Shown here in pieces: positions 15,005 through 23,063 of a stretch of DNA of 32,837 bases. The DNA lies in NCBI GenBank assembly GCA_030611665.1, contig JAUWPI010000009.1:1-32837 (forward strand). The letters run 5' to 3'. This stretch comes from Candidatus Heimdallarchaeota archaeon (GTDB taxonomy: Archaea > Asgardarchaeota > Heimdallarchaeia > Heimdallarchaeales > Heimdallarchaeaceae). The notes beneath the pieces were generated by a model. That model was not told the origin of the DNA and searched no databases. It saw only the letters and a program-made list of their open reading frames with translations. The position numbers and the translations under genes were made by a program. Within the stretch, counting starts at the first letter, position 1, and each line of letters begins with the position of its first letter.

Positions 15005-16603
15005 TGGAATGATTCTATTGCGTCTTATTCTGTCTATGAAAGGAGTTTAGCACATCTACAGAATGCATTAAATATTTACAAAAACCTTCCTGATGACCCT
15101 AAATTAATTGCAAAGCAAATTGAACAAAATCTTATGCTAACAAACCTTGTAATGAGAAACAAGGAACTCGTTGAACATTACCTTAGACTTAGTTTTGAGG
15201 CAGCAAAAAACGATAATTTCATTGCTAGTGTTGAGTATCTCAATTTGGTGTTAGGCTTAAGTAATGAAGCTTTAGCAGCTATCTCATCAAATATCCAGCA
15301 AGAATCAACAAGTCTTAAACTGAAAGAGAGTATAATAAAGAAAGAGACTTTTCATACTTTTCTGCATGGTATATCACTTTTAGCAGCTAAAACATCTCAA
15401 TTGAATTATATGATTAATACAGCTAAGAAAGAAGAATTACAGGACATAATAAAACAAATTGAAGAAATAGTTAATAGTCCAGATCTCAATATCAATAAGA
15501 ATTACGTAAGTAGTTTACCATTTGTATATCTAAACTATGTTCAAGAATTTAAAATTGCACTACTTGAAAGCACATCATATGAAGAAGCGATGCAGAGGGC
15601 TGAGCAAAACTTTACACGCTTCTTTGAAAGGTTAGAATTTGCCACCAGTGATCTAGCAGCTCAGTTAAATGAATTAGATAAGAAAGGTAAGAAGATTAAA
15701 CAAGAAACAATTTCTCAAATGATAGAGAATATTCAGAATATAAAACTGGCTACTTACTTTTTACCAAAAAGTGAAGATAAGCTGTACATTGTAAAAGATA
15801 TTGAATGTTTAGAGTTCATTGCAAACTCAATTCAATTAGAACAATTCTTGAAGGATAAGGAAACAAATGAAGTTCTTGACTTACTTTATCATGCAAAAGC
15901 TCATTATTATTCGACAAAAGCTTTAGAGATAACTCAATTAAGCAGCTTTACAAGAATTGATAGTGAATGGGTTGAAAAAAGATATAGTCAAACATTTATT
16001 CAAGGTCAGGATATCGAATTACGTTTATTTGAACTAGCCAGACAGTATCTCTTTCTAAATACGGTAATTGACGAGATTGCAAATGGCTATAAGGTTGCAA
16101 ATACTGAAGATAAGACGATATCAAAGAATTATCAAACAATAATAAACCATGCTTTCAACCAATTTGCTGTTTTTGATGCGATTAATATACGTATTGCCGA
16201 TGATTGCAATGAATTATTAAAACACAGACAGTTGTTTAATATAGAATCTTCTGACATAAATTGGAAAGCTATAGAGGTAAAGAAACAGTTAACTGACACC
16301 CTAATAGATTTTCTCGAAGCTACAAAGAAAGCCATTCTTGGTTATGGAGCCAGTAAGAATAATGATACATACAAAGCTGCTTCATATTTCAATGATGCAT
16401 CTAAATTCGCGAAGAATTCGAATGAGACAATGCAACCAATAGCACATTATGATGAAACATTTGCACAGTTGGCAAAAACTGCCTATGAGTATAGTATCTT
16501 GCTCAAGGAATTGGAAAGAAAGGCTAGAAATAATGAAAAGTTACAAAATCTTCCAATGGATCAGATATTTAACACACTGAAACAACTTACTTTTCTCTCT
16601 TAG
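15005..16603 (+). CDS. Large helical protein, 3' part after an in-frame TAG
   Basis: The same frame as the preceding 221-codon stretch continues here for 532 codons, starting WNDSIASYSVYERSLAHLQNA. It is helical throughout, with TPR-like pairs such as SLAHLQNALNIYKNL and NFIASVEYLNLVLGL. The first ATG at 15134 would give a 489-residue protein, but the 43 codons before it are equally protein-like and no Shine-Dalgarno site precedes that ATG, so re-initiation there is doubtful. No catalytic motif is visible. The gene ends with TAG, 81 nt before the BpsA-like start. A scaffold or adaptor role is a guess from the helical-repeat look only. Confidence 0.65.
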   Translation, partial: WNDSIASYSVYERSLAHLQNALNIYKNLPDDPKLIAKQIEQNLMLTNLVMRNKELVEHYLRLSFEAAKNDNFIASVEYLNLVLGLSNEALAAISSNIQQESTSLKLKESIIKKETFHTFLHGISLLAAKTSQLNYMINTAKKEELQDIIKQIEEIVNSPDLNINKNYVSSLPFVYLNYVQEFKIALLESTSYEEAMQRAEQNFTRFFERLEFATSDLAAQLNELDKKGKKIKQETISQMIENIQNIKLATYFLPKSEDKLYIVKDIECLEFIANSIQLEQFLKDKETNEVLDLLYHAKAHYYSTKALEITQLSSFTRIDSEWVEKRYSQTFIQGQDIELRLFELARQYLFLNTVIDEIANGYKVANTEDKTISKNYQTIINHAFNQFAVFDAINIRIADDCNELLKHRQLFNIESSDINWKAIEVKKQLTDTLIDFLEATKKAILGYGASKNNDTYKAASYFNDASKFAKNSNETMQPIAHYDETFAQLAKTAYEYSILLKELERKARNNEKLQNLPMDQIFNTLKQLTFLS

Positions 16604-16684
16604 TTTTTTCTTGTTTGATGAAAATCTATATTTTGATGACAAAAAGCGAATTTTTTTTAAATCAGTATGTCTAGCTCTCACAAG

Positions 16685-17536
16685 ATGAGTAATCTACCTA
16701 TTTCTGATGACATAATTACTAAGTTCAACCAAGCTTATGACATAATAGATAAAATTAGAGGAAAACCAAATACAGAACTTGATCAGTATTTTGTAACAAG
16801 AGAAACAAGTCTAAAAAGAGCACTATTAGTAAACCCAGAAGACTACAACAATAAGAGAATCATTGCTTTAGGGGATATGGATCTTGTTTCATTAGGAATT
16901 GGAATTTTAAGTAAACCAAAAGATTTGGCAGTGCTTGATCTAGATAAACGGGTTCCAGAGATAGCATTAAATATGAAATTTGATCAAAAAATTCGCTCTG
17001 TTCGATTTATCAATCAAGATATAAGAATAAGGATGATTGCTATACTAAAAAATCAATTTGATTATATTTTTATTGAACCACCCATGACAAAGGAAGGGTT
17101 GGAAGTAGGTCTCTCTAGAGCTGTACAATGTGCTAAGAAAAACGAGCCTTCGAAGATTTTTCTTTCATTCGATGCTAATGATAAACAGCAATTAATCGAT
17201 GAGTATGTTGAAAGAATGGGTTTAACAATTGAAAGTGTTAAGAAATCATTTAATGAATATGAATTTGATACACCACTTGGAACTAGAACTTCTAATTTAT
17301 ATGTTTTGGATGTAAATGAAAACTCAAAGGAAACTATAATTAATCATTATTTTGGCCCTATGTATTATAGAGAAAGTACACAAGTTCCTCAGCTTTACGA
17401 ATGCAAATGTAGTAAGATACATTCTGTGGGTCAAGGTGGGGAATTTAGCTCATTAAAAGAACTGATGGAGAAAGGATGCCCGGAATGCGGATATGCAAAG
17501 AATTTTCGGTACGCATCAAGTATCCTGCTAGAATAA
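16685..17536 (+). CDS. Divergent BpsA-family (branched-polyamine synthase-like) protein
   Basis: A 283-residue protein related to BpsA, which uses decarboxylated SAM to add aminopropyl groups to spermidine in thermophiles. The order of blocks is kept: QYFVTRETSLKRALL, then IIALGDMDLVSLGIGIL (family GDDD), VLDLDKRV, FDYIFIEPPMTKEGLEVGLS (family DPP.T.EG), and a YEFDTPLGTRTSNLY end block. Two key acidic sites differ: GDMD at residues 63-66 and EPP at 131-133. The usual N-terminal winged helix is missing and a C-terminal zinc ribbon (CKCSK...CPECGY) is present. ATG 16685 lies 27 nt from the TATA box TTTTTTAAAT (16653-16662); ATG 16667 is too close. Substrate may have changed. Confidence 0.75.
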   Translation: MSNLPISDDIITKFNQAYDIIDKIRGKPNTELDQYFVTRETSLKRALLVNPEDYNNKRIIALGDMDLVSLGIGILSKPKDLAVLDLDKRVPEIALNMKFDQKIRSVRFINQDIRIRMIAILKNQFDYIFIEPPMTKEGLEVGLSRAVQCAKKNEPSKIFLSFDANDKQQLIDEYVERMGLTIESVKKSFNEYEFDTPLGTRTSNLYVLDVNENSKETIINHYFGPMYYRESTQVPQLYECKCSKIHSVGQGGEFSSLKELMEKGCPECGYAKNFRYASSILLE

Positions 17537-17592
17537 AAATAAATAATCATACACAAACTCTAGCATATAGATAGTATTTACTAAGTGATTTC

Positions 17593-17949
17593 ATGTCAGA
17601 ACCATCAAAGAGAAAGACAATTTGTGCAATTTGCGAGAAAGACATTACACTTTCAAGCGACTTATTGCTCAATGGGTGTCCAAACTGTGGATCCTTTAAA
17701 TTCAAAACTTTCAAAGAAGGAAATATAAAATTTCAAGATGAGAAGGAATTGGATATAATAGTTGAAAAGGAAGTAGACAATACAGATATTCAAGAAGGAT
17801 TGGAATCAATTCGTCTAACCAGTGAGGGGATTTTTGAAGTAGATCTAGAGAAACTTCTAACAGAGTCAGGAAAGGAAAAACCGATTATTAGTAGAGATAA
17901 GGATGGTTCTTATTTTATCAAATTTACTACAAAAGAAGAGGAAAATTAA
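17593..17949 (+). CDS. OapC/ArvC-type zinc-ribbon protein
   Basis: A 118-residue protein. The N-terminal third is a zinc ribbon (CAICEKDI then GCPNCGSFKFK), followed by an acidic linker and a short C-terminal block SEGIFEVDLEKLL...GSYFIKF. This layout matches the archaeal COG3364/OapC (ArvC) family, whose genes often neighbour an Era-like GTPase and the DUF2073 protein OapB; both of those occur here too, 5 kb downstream at 23064-24034. GTGAT at 17584-17588 is a possible Shine-Dalgarno site close to the ATG. The gene is 62 nt upstream of the RPB5 gene in the same direction and may be co-transcribed. Molecular function is not established. Confidence 0.7.
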   Translation: MSEPSKRKTICAICEKDITLSSDLLLNGCPNCGSFKFKTFKEGNIKFQDEKELDIIVEKEVDNTDIQEGLESIRLTSEGIFEVDLEKLLTESGKEKPIISRDKDGSYFIKFTTKEEEN

Positions 17950-18011
17950 AAACGCTCACTTTTCACAAAATTTTAAATCTCATTAATTAAAGGGGGGAAG
18001 AGGTATCTTTC

Positions 18012-18866
18012 TTGGCAACTAAAGAACAAATAGCAAAAGAGCAAAGAATCGCAAGTGGAGTTAAAGAAATACTCGAATTTAGAGGATTTAAAATAACCAC
18101 AATTAATGAAAACGATGAATTTATGGACGTTTATGCTGAAAAGATTGGAGAAGATGATGAGAAAAAAACAGCTTTAGCAAGATTTCCAAAGAACCCTCAG
18201 GTTGGAGTGAAAACCATTAGAGTTCTCGGTAAACTTCAGGCTGAAGAGGAAATTGATGAAGCATTACTTATTGCAGAAGCCCCGTTAACTCATTATGCAA
18301 AGAAAGAATCTGTAAAACTCGGAATAGAGATAATCAGTAGTTCAAACCCATTGTTCAATATTTTTGATCATGAAGTAGTCCCTCATCACAACAAGTTAAC
18401 CAATAAGGAGATCCGCTCATTTCTAATAAATTATCAAATCGCAAAACACCAAATCCCAAAAATTTTGGAGACAGATCCTGCTGTCAAAGCAATTCAAGCA
18501 AAACCAGGTGATGTTCTTAGAATAGTCAGAAATCCTATAATGGGTGAACAAGGAGCTTACTATAGAGTTGTTATAAAATCAACTTCCAGGCTTCAACTTA
18601 CAGATGTATCTAAAAAGAAGAAAAAAACTACTACAAAAAAGACAGCAACTAAAAAAGTAACTAAAAAAACTGAAACAAAAGCTAAAGCAAAACCAGCTGA
18701 AAAGAAAGTAGCTGAAAAGAAAACAGCAACTAAAAAAACTGAAACAAAAGCTAAAGCAAAACCGGCTAAAAAGAAAGTAGCTGAAAAGAAAACAGCAACT
18801 AAAAAAACTGAAGCAAAAGCCAAAGCAAAGCCAGCTGAAAAGAAAGCAGCAGCTAAAAAGAAATAA
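18012..18866 (+). CDS. rpoH: Full-length RPB5-like RNA polymerase subunit (RpoH) with Lys/Ala-rich tail
   Basis: 284 residues starting at TTG, with GAGGT at 17999-18003 eight bases upstream. Residues about 117-192 are the conserved RPB5/RpoH assembly domain: FDHEVVPHHNKLTNKEI, QIPKILETDPAVKAI, KPGDVLRIVR, YYRVVI. Residues about 8-116 match the eukaryotic RPB5 N-terminal jaw domain: the central FPKNPQVGVKTIRV parallels human FPEEPKVGIKTIKV, followed by EALLIAEAPLTHYAKK. Archaeal RpoH is normally about 80 residues and lacks that domain. Residues 200-284 are a tail of Lys, Ala and Thr with 23-residue repeats, like histone H1. It stands apart from rpoB/rpoA; cofD starts 14 nt downstream. Confidence 0.9.
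   Translation: MATKEQIAKEQRIASGVKEILEFRGFKITTINENDEFMDVYAEKIGEDDEKKTALARFPKNPQVGVKTIRVLGKLQAEEEIDEALLIAEAPLTHYAKKESVKLGIEIISSSNPLFNIFDHEVVPHHNKLTNKEIRSFLINYQIAKHQIPKILETDPAVKAIQAKPGDVLRIVRNPIMGEQGAYYRVVIKSTSRLQLTDVSKKKKKTTTKKTATKKVTKKTETKAKAKPAEKKVAEKKTATKKTETKAKAKPAKKKVAEKKTATKKTEAKAKAKPAEKKAAAKKK
18669..18863 (+). repeat. 69-bp in-frame tandem repeats encoding the RPB5 tail
   Basis: About 2.8 copies of a 69-bp unit encode the 23-residue repeats at residues 220-242, 243-265 and 266-284 (core TETKAKAKPAEKKVAEKK). Copies differ by a few mostly silent or conservative changes. Repeat number could vary among strains by slippage. Confidence 0.85.
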
Positions 18867-18880
18867 TTCAGGGGTTAATT

Positions 18881-19828
18881 ATGATAACATTCCTTTCAGG
18901 AGGAACAGGAACCCCAAAGTTAATTCAAGGTTTTAGAACGTTTTTAAGTGATGAATATCTCTCTGTGATAGTTAATACTGCAGATGATATATGGCTCTCT
19001 GGAATATATATCTCACCTGATGTGGATACAATTCTCTACTTGTTCAGTGGTTTATTAGATGAAAACAAATTTTGGGGGATAAAAAGCGACACTTTCAACA
19101 CTTTAAAGATGTTGCACTCACTTGGTTTTCCAGCATGGTTCAATTTGGGGGATAAAGACCTAGCTGTTAATCTTTTTAGAACTCGGATGATTCAAAAAGG
19201 GCACTCTCAAGCGGATATTGTAAAATTGCTTTCAAACCTTCTAAATATTGAATCAACAGTTATTCCTTGCACAAACAATCATATAGAGAGTCGCATTATC
19301 ACAGAAAAAAAAGGAGACATTCATTTTCAAGAATTCTGGGTTAAATACAAAACTAAAGTAAACATTAAACAAGTTTACATAAAAAATCTAGAAAATGCTG
19401 AAATCCCAGAAGCAGTTAGAAGTACAATCGAAAAATCTGAATTAATTGTAATTGGTCCAAGTAATCCAGTAACAAGTATTGGTCCAATAATTAGAATTAG
19501 GGAGATTGCAGAATTATTAAGAGAACATAAAGCTAAAACAATTGCCATAAGCCCCCTTATTGGTAATAAGCCCGTTAGTGGCCCCACTGAAATGCTGATG
19601 AAAGCTGAAGGATTGGAATCTACTCCAATGGGAATTGCAGAAATCTACAAAGATTATTGTTCATGTTTAATAATTGACAACACAGATTCAGATATGATTA
19701 ATCAGATACAAAACAAAACTGGGTTAGAAGTTCTTTCAGAAAATATACTGTTCCGAGATGCTCAAGATGCTTCTAAGTTAGCTTGTTCCATTCTGAATCG
19801 GAGAGGTCTTTATGACAAATATGTTTAA
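18881..19828 (+). CDS. cofD: 2-phospho-L-lactate transferase CofD
   Basis: A 315-residue enzyme that transfers the phospholactyl group from the GDP-activated donor to the deazaflavin Fo, making F420-0. Family features are the N-terminal LSGGTGTPKLIQGF, NTADDIWLSGIYISPDVDT near residue 32, WFNLGDKDLA near 85, and the GPSNPVTSIGPII block near 195 followed by SPLIGNKPVSGPTEMLM. All CofD blocks are in order and length is normal. It is the first gene of an overlapping operon with a flavin TIM-barrel gene (17-nt overlap), cofC and an M24 peptidase. It begins 14 nt after the RPB5 gene, so it may be co-transcribed with it. Confidence 0.95.
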   Translation: MITFLSGGTGTPKLIQGFRTFLSDEYLSVIVNTADDIWLSGIYISPDVDTILYLFSGLLDENKFWGIKSDTFNTLKMLHSLGFPAWFNLGDKDLAVNLFRTRMIQKGHSQADIVKLLSNLLNIESTVIPCTNNHIESRIITEKKGDIHFQEFWVKYKTKVNIKQVYIKNLENAEIPEAVRSTIEKSELIVIGPSNPVTSIGPIIRIREIAELLREHKAKTIAISPLIGNKPVSGPTEMLMKAEGLESTPMGIAEIYKDYCSCLIIDNTDSDMINQIQNKTGLEVLSENILFRDAQDASKLACSILNRRGLYDKYV

Positions 19829-20594
19829 AATTCAGCCACTAATTGCTCAATCTGCTATAGCTGGCATTGCAAATAGAAAATTTTGCCAGCAGATGATTGA
19901 CTTAGGTGCAGGAATGGTCACCTTAGGTGGATTTCCAGCTGACAGATTAAATTTTGAAGCATCTTTGAAAATGGAGGAGAGGGGGAGAATGGAATGCATT
20001 CCACCTGTAAACGAGAGTAGGTTTTCCGAGTGGCTTATTCAAAATCTTTTGCTCTACAAAAGGATGAAGAATCAAAGAACAGCTGTAAATCTACGAATTG
20101 TAAATAGTGATCAGATTACTGAAAAATGGTTAAAATCTTTAGATGGAAAAATAGATTTCTTAGAATTAAATGCTCATTGTAGGCAAAAAGAAGTACTACA
20201 AATAGGAGGAGGAGAAAGTCTGCTTAAGGATCTAAAGAAACTAAATCATTTACTTACAAATATCTCAAAATCCTTACAAAAAACAAAAATAGGCATAAAG
20301 ATTAGAGGGTGTTCTGTTGGAGATAAGGATGCCTTGATTGAAATTTTAGAAAAACACCAAGTAAACTATATTCATATTGATTCAATGTTGAAAGGAAAGA
20401 ATATTGCAGATATTCAGCTATTACAATCCTATTGTAGCTCTACGGATATTCCAGTTATTGGCAATAATTCAGTAAGATGTATAGAAGATGTTAAAAAGAT
20501 GCTAAAAATAGGAGCAATTGCTGTATCTGTAGCAAGACCACTTATCAAATATCCGAATTTTATCGCTGAATTAATACAACAATTAGATGGATAA
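19812..20594 (+). CDS. Dus/DHOD-like flavin TIM-barrel protein in the F420 operon
   Basis: A 260-residue TIM barrel resembling the MJ0144/nifR3-related archaeal group (tRNA-dihydrouridine-synthase and dihydroorotate-dehydrogenase fold). Visible are LNAHCRQKEVLQIGGGESLL (the Dus region with GCP...GGG), IGIKIRG with the flavin-contacting Lys, and the FMN-phosphate-binding VIGNNSVRCIEDVKKML then GAIAVSVARPL. GAGAGGT at 19801-19807 precedes the ATG, which overlaps cofD by 17 nt; cofC starts 3 nt after its stop. Tight placement between cofD and cofC implies a role in F420 metabolism, for instance reduction of an intermediate; that is inference. The Dus RNA-binding C-terminal domain is absent, so tRNA is an unlikely substrate. 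Confidence 0.75.
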   Translation: MTNMFKIQPLIAQSAIAGIANRKFCQQMIDLGAGMVTLGGFPADRLNFEASLKMEERGRMECIPPVNESRFSEWLIQNLLLYKRMKNQRTAVNLRIVNSDQITEKWLKSLDGKIDFLELNAHCRQKEVLQIGGGESLLKDLKKLNHLLTNISKSLQKTKIGIKIRGCSVGDKDALIEILEKHQVNYIHIDSMLKGKNIADIQLLQSYCSSTDIPVIGNNSVRCIEDVKKMLKIGAIAVSVARPLIKYPNFIAELIQQLDG

Positions 20595-20597
20595 ACA

Positions 20598-21209
20598 ATG
20601 ACAATAGGAATAGTAATCCCGTTTAGAGGGACGGACTTAGACAAAAGTCGTCTACGAGAAGATATGGATGAAACTAGCGTCAGATATATTCTTAACAGGA
20701 TGACACAGCAGGTAATATTTGAAATTATGAAACTTGATAAGAATGTAAACTTATATGTTCTATCAAAGAAAAAAGTCTCTTTTGAAGGTAAATACCAAGT
20801 ATCTGAAGATCAAGGAAAGAATCTCAATGATTCACTTCAAAAGTTTGCTGCAAAAATGAACGAAGATATCATTATGATTATTATGGCAGATCTACCATTG
20901 ATTAACAACTCCCACATTAAGAATATTATAGAGACGGTTGAACAAGAAAAAAAAGTTATCATAGCTCCTGCAAAAGATAATGGAACAAGTGTCTTGTGCT
21001 TCAACAGAAGTACTTCTTTTCCGTTTTTCTATGGGAACAAATCAGCAAAGAGATTAGCTAATTATCTTACTAAGACCAGTATCAACCATCAAGTCTTGGA
21101 ATATGATTTTTGGTATCAGGATATAGACACACTTGAAGATTTAATAAACTTAAATCAAAACAATTCTTTACCTGAATGGTTGAAAAGTTATTTTAAGGAA
21201 GTATTATAA
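20598..21209 (+). CDS. cofC: 2-phospho-L-lactate guanylyltransferase CofC
   Basis: A 203-residue nucleotidyltransferase that activates 2-phospholactate (or a related phospho-acid) with GTP for CofD. Family blocks are the N-terminal VIPFRGTDLDKSRL (usually PFK...KSRL, nucleotide binding), the metal-binding IIMADLPLIN near residue 95, and IAPAKDNGTSVLCF near 125, which is diagnostic. A short C-terminal extension (LNQNNSLPEWLKSYF) follows the usual end. Its stop overlaps the ATG of the M24 peptidase by one base (TAATG), so the two are co-translated. It is the third gene of the operon. Whether it prefers phospholactate or phosphoenolpyruvate cannot be read from the sequence. Confidence 0.92.
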   Translation: MTIGIVIPFRGTDLDKSRLREDMDETSVRYILNRMTQQVIFEIMKLDKNVNLYVLSKKKVSFEGKYQVSEDQGKNLNDSLQKFAAKMNEDIIMIIMADLPLINNSHIKNIIETVEQEKKVIIAPAKDNGTSVLCFNRSTSFPFFYGNKSAKRLANYLTKTSINHQVLEYDFWYQDIDTLEDLINLNQNNSLPEWLKSYFKEVL

Positions 21210-22354
21210 TGAAAGAGAAACTAGAAAGAATTCAAAACGTTTTACGAGAACAAGAAATTGATGGATGGGTTGTTTTCTGTCATCATTCTTATGATATACA
21301 TCTCAAATATCTACTAGAGAAATGGTTTTCTGGACCCACATTAATTCTCATTACTAAAGAAGGAAAACCAAAAGTGATTGCTTCTAGAATGGAAGCAATG
21401 ATGATTAATTCAGATATCTATGACATTACTGAATACAAGAAAGGATCTGAATTACAAAAATTGATAGAAAAGCAATTCAGTACAATTCCAAAAGGATCAA
21501 AGATAGCACTAAACTTTGTTGAAGAAGATGAAGTTTTCAATAAAATGAATTATGATATTCTAACAAGTGGTTCATTTAATGCTTTAACTTCCTTAAATAA
21601 GGAACTTGAATACGTATCAGCAAAAGATCTTATTTTTGATATAAGAGCAGTTAAAACAAAAAAAGAGATTGAAAACCATCAGGAAGCAGCAAGATTAGCT
21701 GAAGAACTTATGGAAGAAGTTGTTGAACCGAGCATTAAACCAGGTATGAGAGAAAAGGAAATTAATGCACTCATAGAATATGAATGTAATAAACGAGGTG
21801 GTGTCGCTTTTGAAGCCATTGTTGCTTCAGGGTCAAATGCTGCTATTCCTCATCATAAAGCAGGAGAGAAGAAGATAGAAAAAAATAACGTTTTACTCAT
21901 AGATTATGGTGTATCGTATAATCTTGCAAATTCTGACATAACACACACTTACTGGATAGGTAGAAATCCACCAGAAAAGATATTACGTGCATATGAAGCA
22001 GTTGATAAAGCAAAAGAAGCTGCTTTCAATAAAATACAAGCAGGGATTTTATCTTCAGATGTAGAAGAAGTTGTTCGAGATAAGTTTGAAGAATTTGGGT
22101 ATGACCACGAAAAACTCTTCATTCATTCTACAGGACATTCTTTGGGTCTTGAAACACATGACATTGGGATAGGAATAGCAAAAGCAACACCGGACAGACC
22201 AAGTAAACAACTTCTAGAGAACTCCATTATAACCGTTGAACCTGGGTTATACTTTCAAGGAAAGTTTGGAATAAGATTAGAAGATGATGTGGTTGTAAGA
22301 AAGGATGGAATTACTCGTTTATCATTTACCCCATCAGAAATGAAATGTCTTTGA
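21209..22354 (+). CDS. M24-family Xaa-Pro aminopeptidase/dipeptidase
   Basis: A 381-residue peptidase with the creatinase N-terminal domain (residues 1-140) and a pita-bread catalytic domain. All five metal ligands are present: DYGV near 230, SDITHTY near 240, HSTGHSLGLETHD near 308-320, VEPGLYF near 345, and RLEDDV near 360. The enzyme should hydrolyse Xaa-Pro bonds in the cytoplasm; there is no signal peptide. Its ATG overlaps the cofC stop, so it sits in the F420 operon, although no biochemical link between the two is known. Length is typical of archaeal PepQ-like proteins. Confidence 0.92.
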   Translation: MKEKLERIQNVLREQEIDGWVVFCHHSYDIHLKYLLEKWFSGPTLILITKEGKPKVIASRMEAMMINSDIYDITEYKKGSELQKLIEKQFSTIPKGSKIALNFVEEDEVFNKMNYDILTSGSFNALTSLNKELEYVSAKDLIFDIRAVKTKKEIENHQEAARLAEELMEEVVEPSIKPGMREKEINALIEYECNKRGGVAFEAIVASGSNAAIPHHKAGEKKIEKNNVLLIDYGVSYNLANSDITHTYWIGRNPPEKILRAYEAVDKAKEAAFNKIQAGILSSDVEEVVRDKFEEFGYDHEKLFIHSTGHSLGLETHDIGIGIAKATPDRPSKQLLENSIITVEPGLYFQGKFGIRLEDDVVVRKDGITRLSFTPSEMKCL

Positions 22355-22384
22355 TTAAACTTCTCTCCTTTCTTTTTAATTTAT

Positions 22385-22930
22385 TTAGTTGATTGAAGTC
22401 CCACAAATCTCACAAGTAGAATATCCAAGAGGTACTTCTGAACCACAGTTTTTGCAAAAAATCCGTTCCTTCACTTGAGTTGTTGGTTGAACTGCATCTG
22501 CTATTTCAGAGATTTCTATCTCTCCTTTTGCAACTTTCCAAAGTTTAGGACTAACAATCCGACCAAGAAATGAACCAAAGAGGTTATTACAAAGAGATAG
22601 TATTCCTATTAAGATATAAACGAATAGAGAGAGAAAATAGTTCCCTGAAGTTTCTGACAAACCGATTCCATTCACTCCGAAAATCGCTAAAATTGACAAC
22701 ATAGTAGTGCCCAGTATAGTTACAATAATCAAACCTTCTGTTTTGAATGCAAAAAAACCAACAATTATTCCTGCTATTAAACTTGTAAAAATCAGTATAA
22801 TATATCGATCCCATTGATCAAATGTTTCTATGCTAGTAACAATAACATAAGAAAGGTAGGTCATTCCTGCACCTAGAACGAGAGCTAAGATGTCAAAACT
22901 TAATCTTTTTAGTTCTTTATTTAATCTCAC
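22385..22930 (-). CDS. Four-helix membrane protein with C-terminal zinc ribbon
   Basis: A 181-residue protein starting at GTG. About four hydrophobic segments fill residues 10-120 (ILALVLGAGMTYLSYVIV, IILIFTSLIAGIIVGFFA, ILGTTMLSILAIFG, YFLSLFVYILIGIL). After a linker comes a zinc ribbon, FCKNCGSEVPLGYSTCEICG, with CxxC pairs at about 160 and 174. On the minus strand an AATTATATAGT box lies about 27 nt before the GTG, suggesting a leaderless start. The family is not recognised beyond this architecture, which is common in archaeal membrane proteins of unknown role. It is convergent with the M24 peptidase gene and divergent from the Era-like GTPase. Confidence 0.75.
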   Translation of the reverse strand: MRLNKELKRLSFDILALVLGAGMTYLSYVIVTSIETFDQWDRYIILIFTSLIAGIIVGFFAFKTEGLIIVTILGTTMLSILAIFGVNGIGLSETSGNYFLSLFVYILIGILSLCNNLFGSFLGRIVSPKLWKVAKGEIEISEIADAVQPTTQVKERIFCKNCGSEVPLGYSTCEICGTSIN

Positions 22931-23063
22931 TTGATATTCTATGTTCTCAAACTATATAATTATTATGACTTTTCTTAGGCAATTCTTCGTAATACTAGCG
23001 TGTGTTGACAATAATATTTCTGTTTAAGGTAACTTAGAAGAACGTTTCATTAAGGTGAATTGA

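Noticed and set aside
18593..18823. A minus-strand ORF rich in Phe, Ala and Val opposite the RPB5 tail
   Set aside because: It is the complement of the repeated Lys/Ala codons of the tail, a shadow frame.
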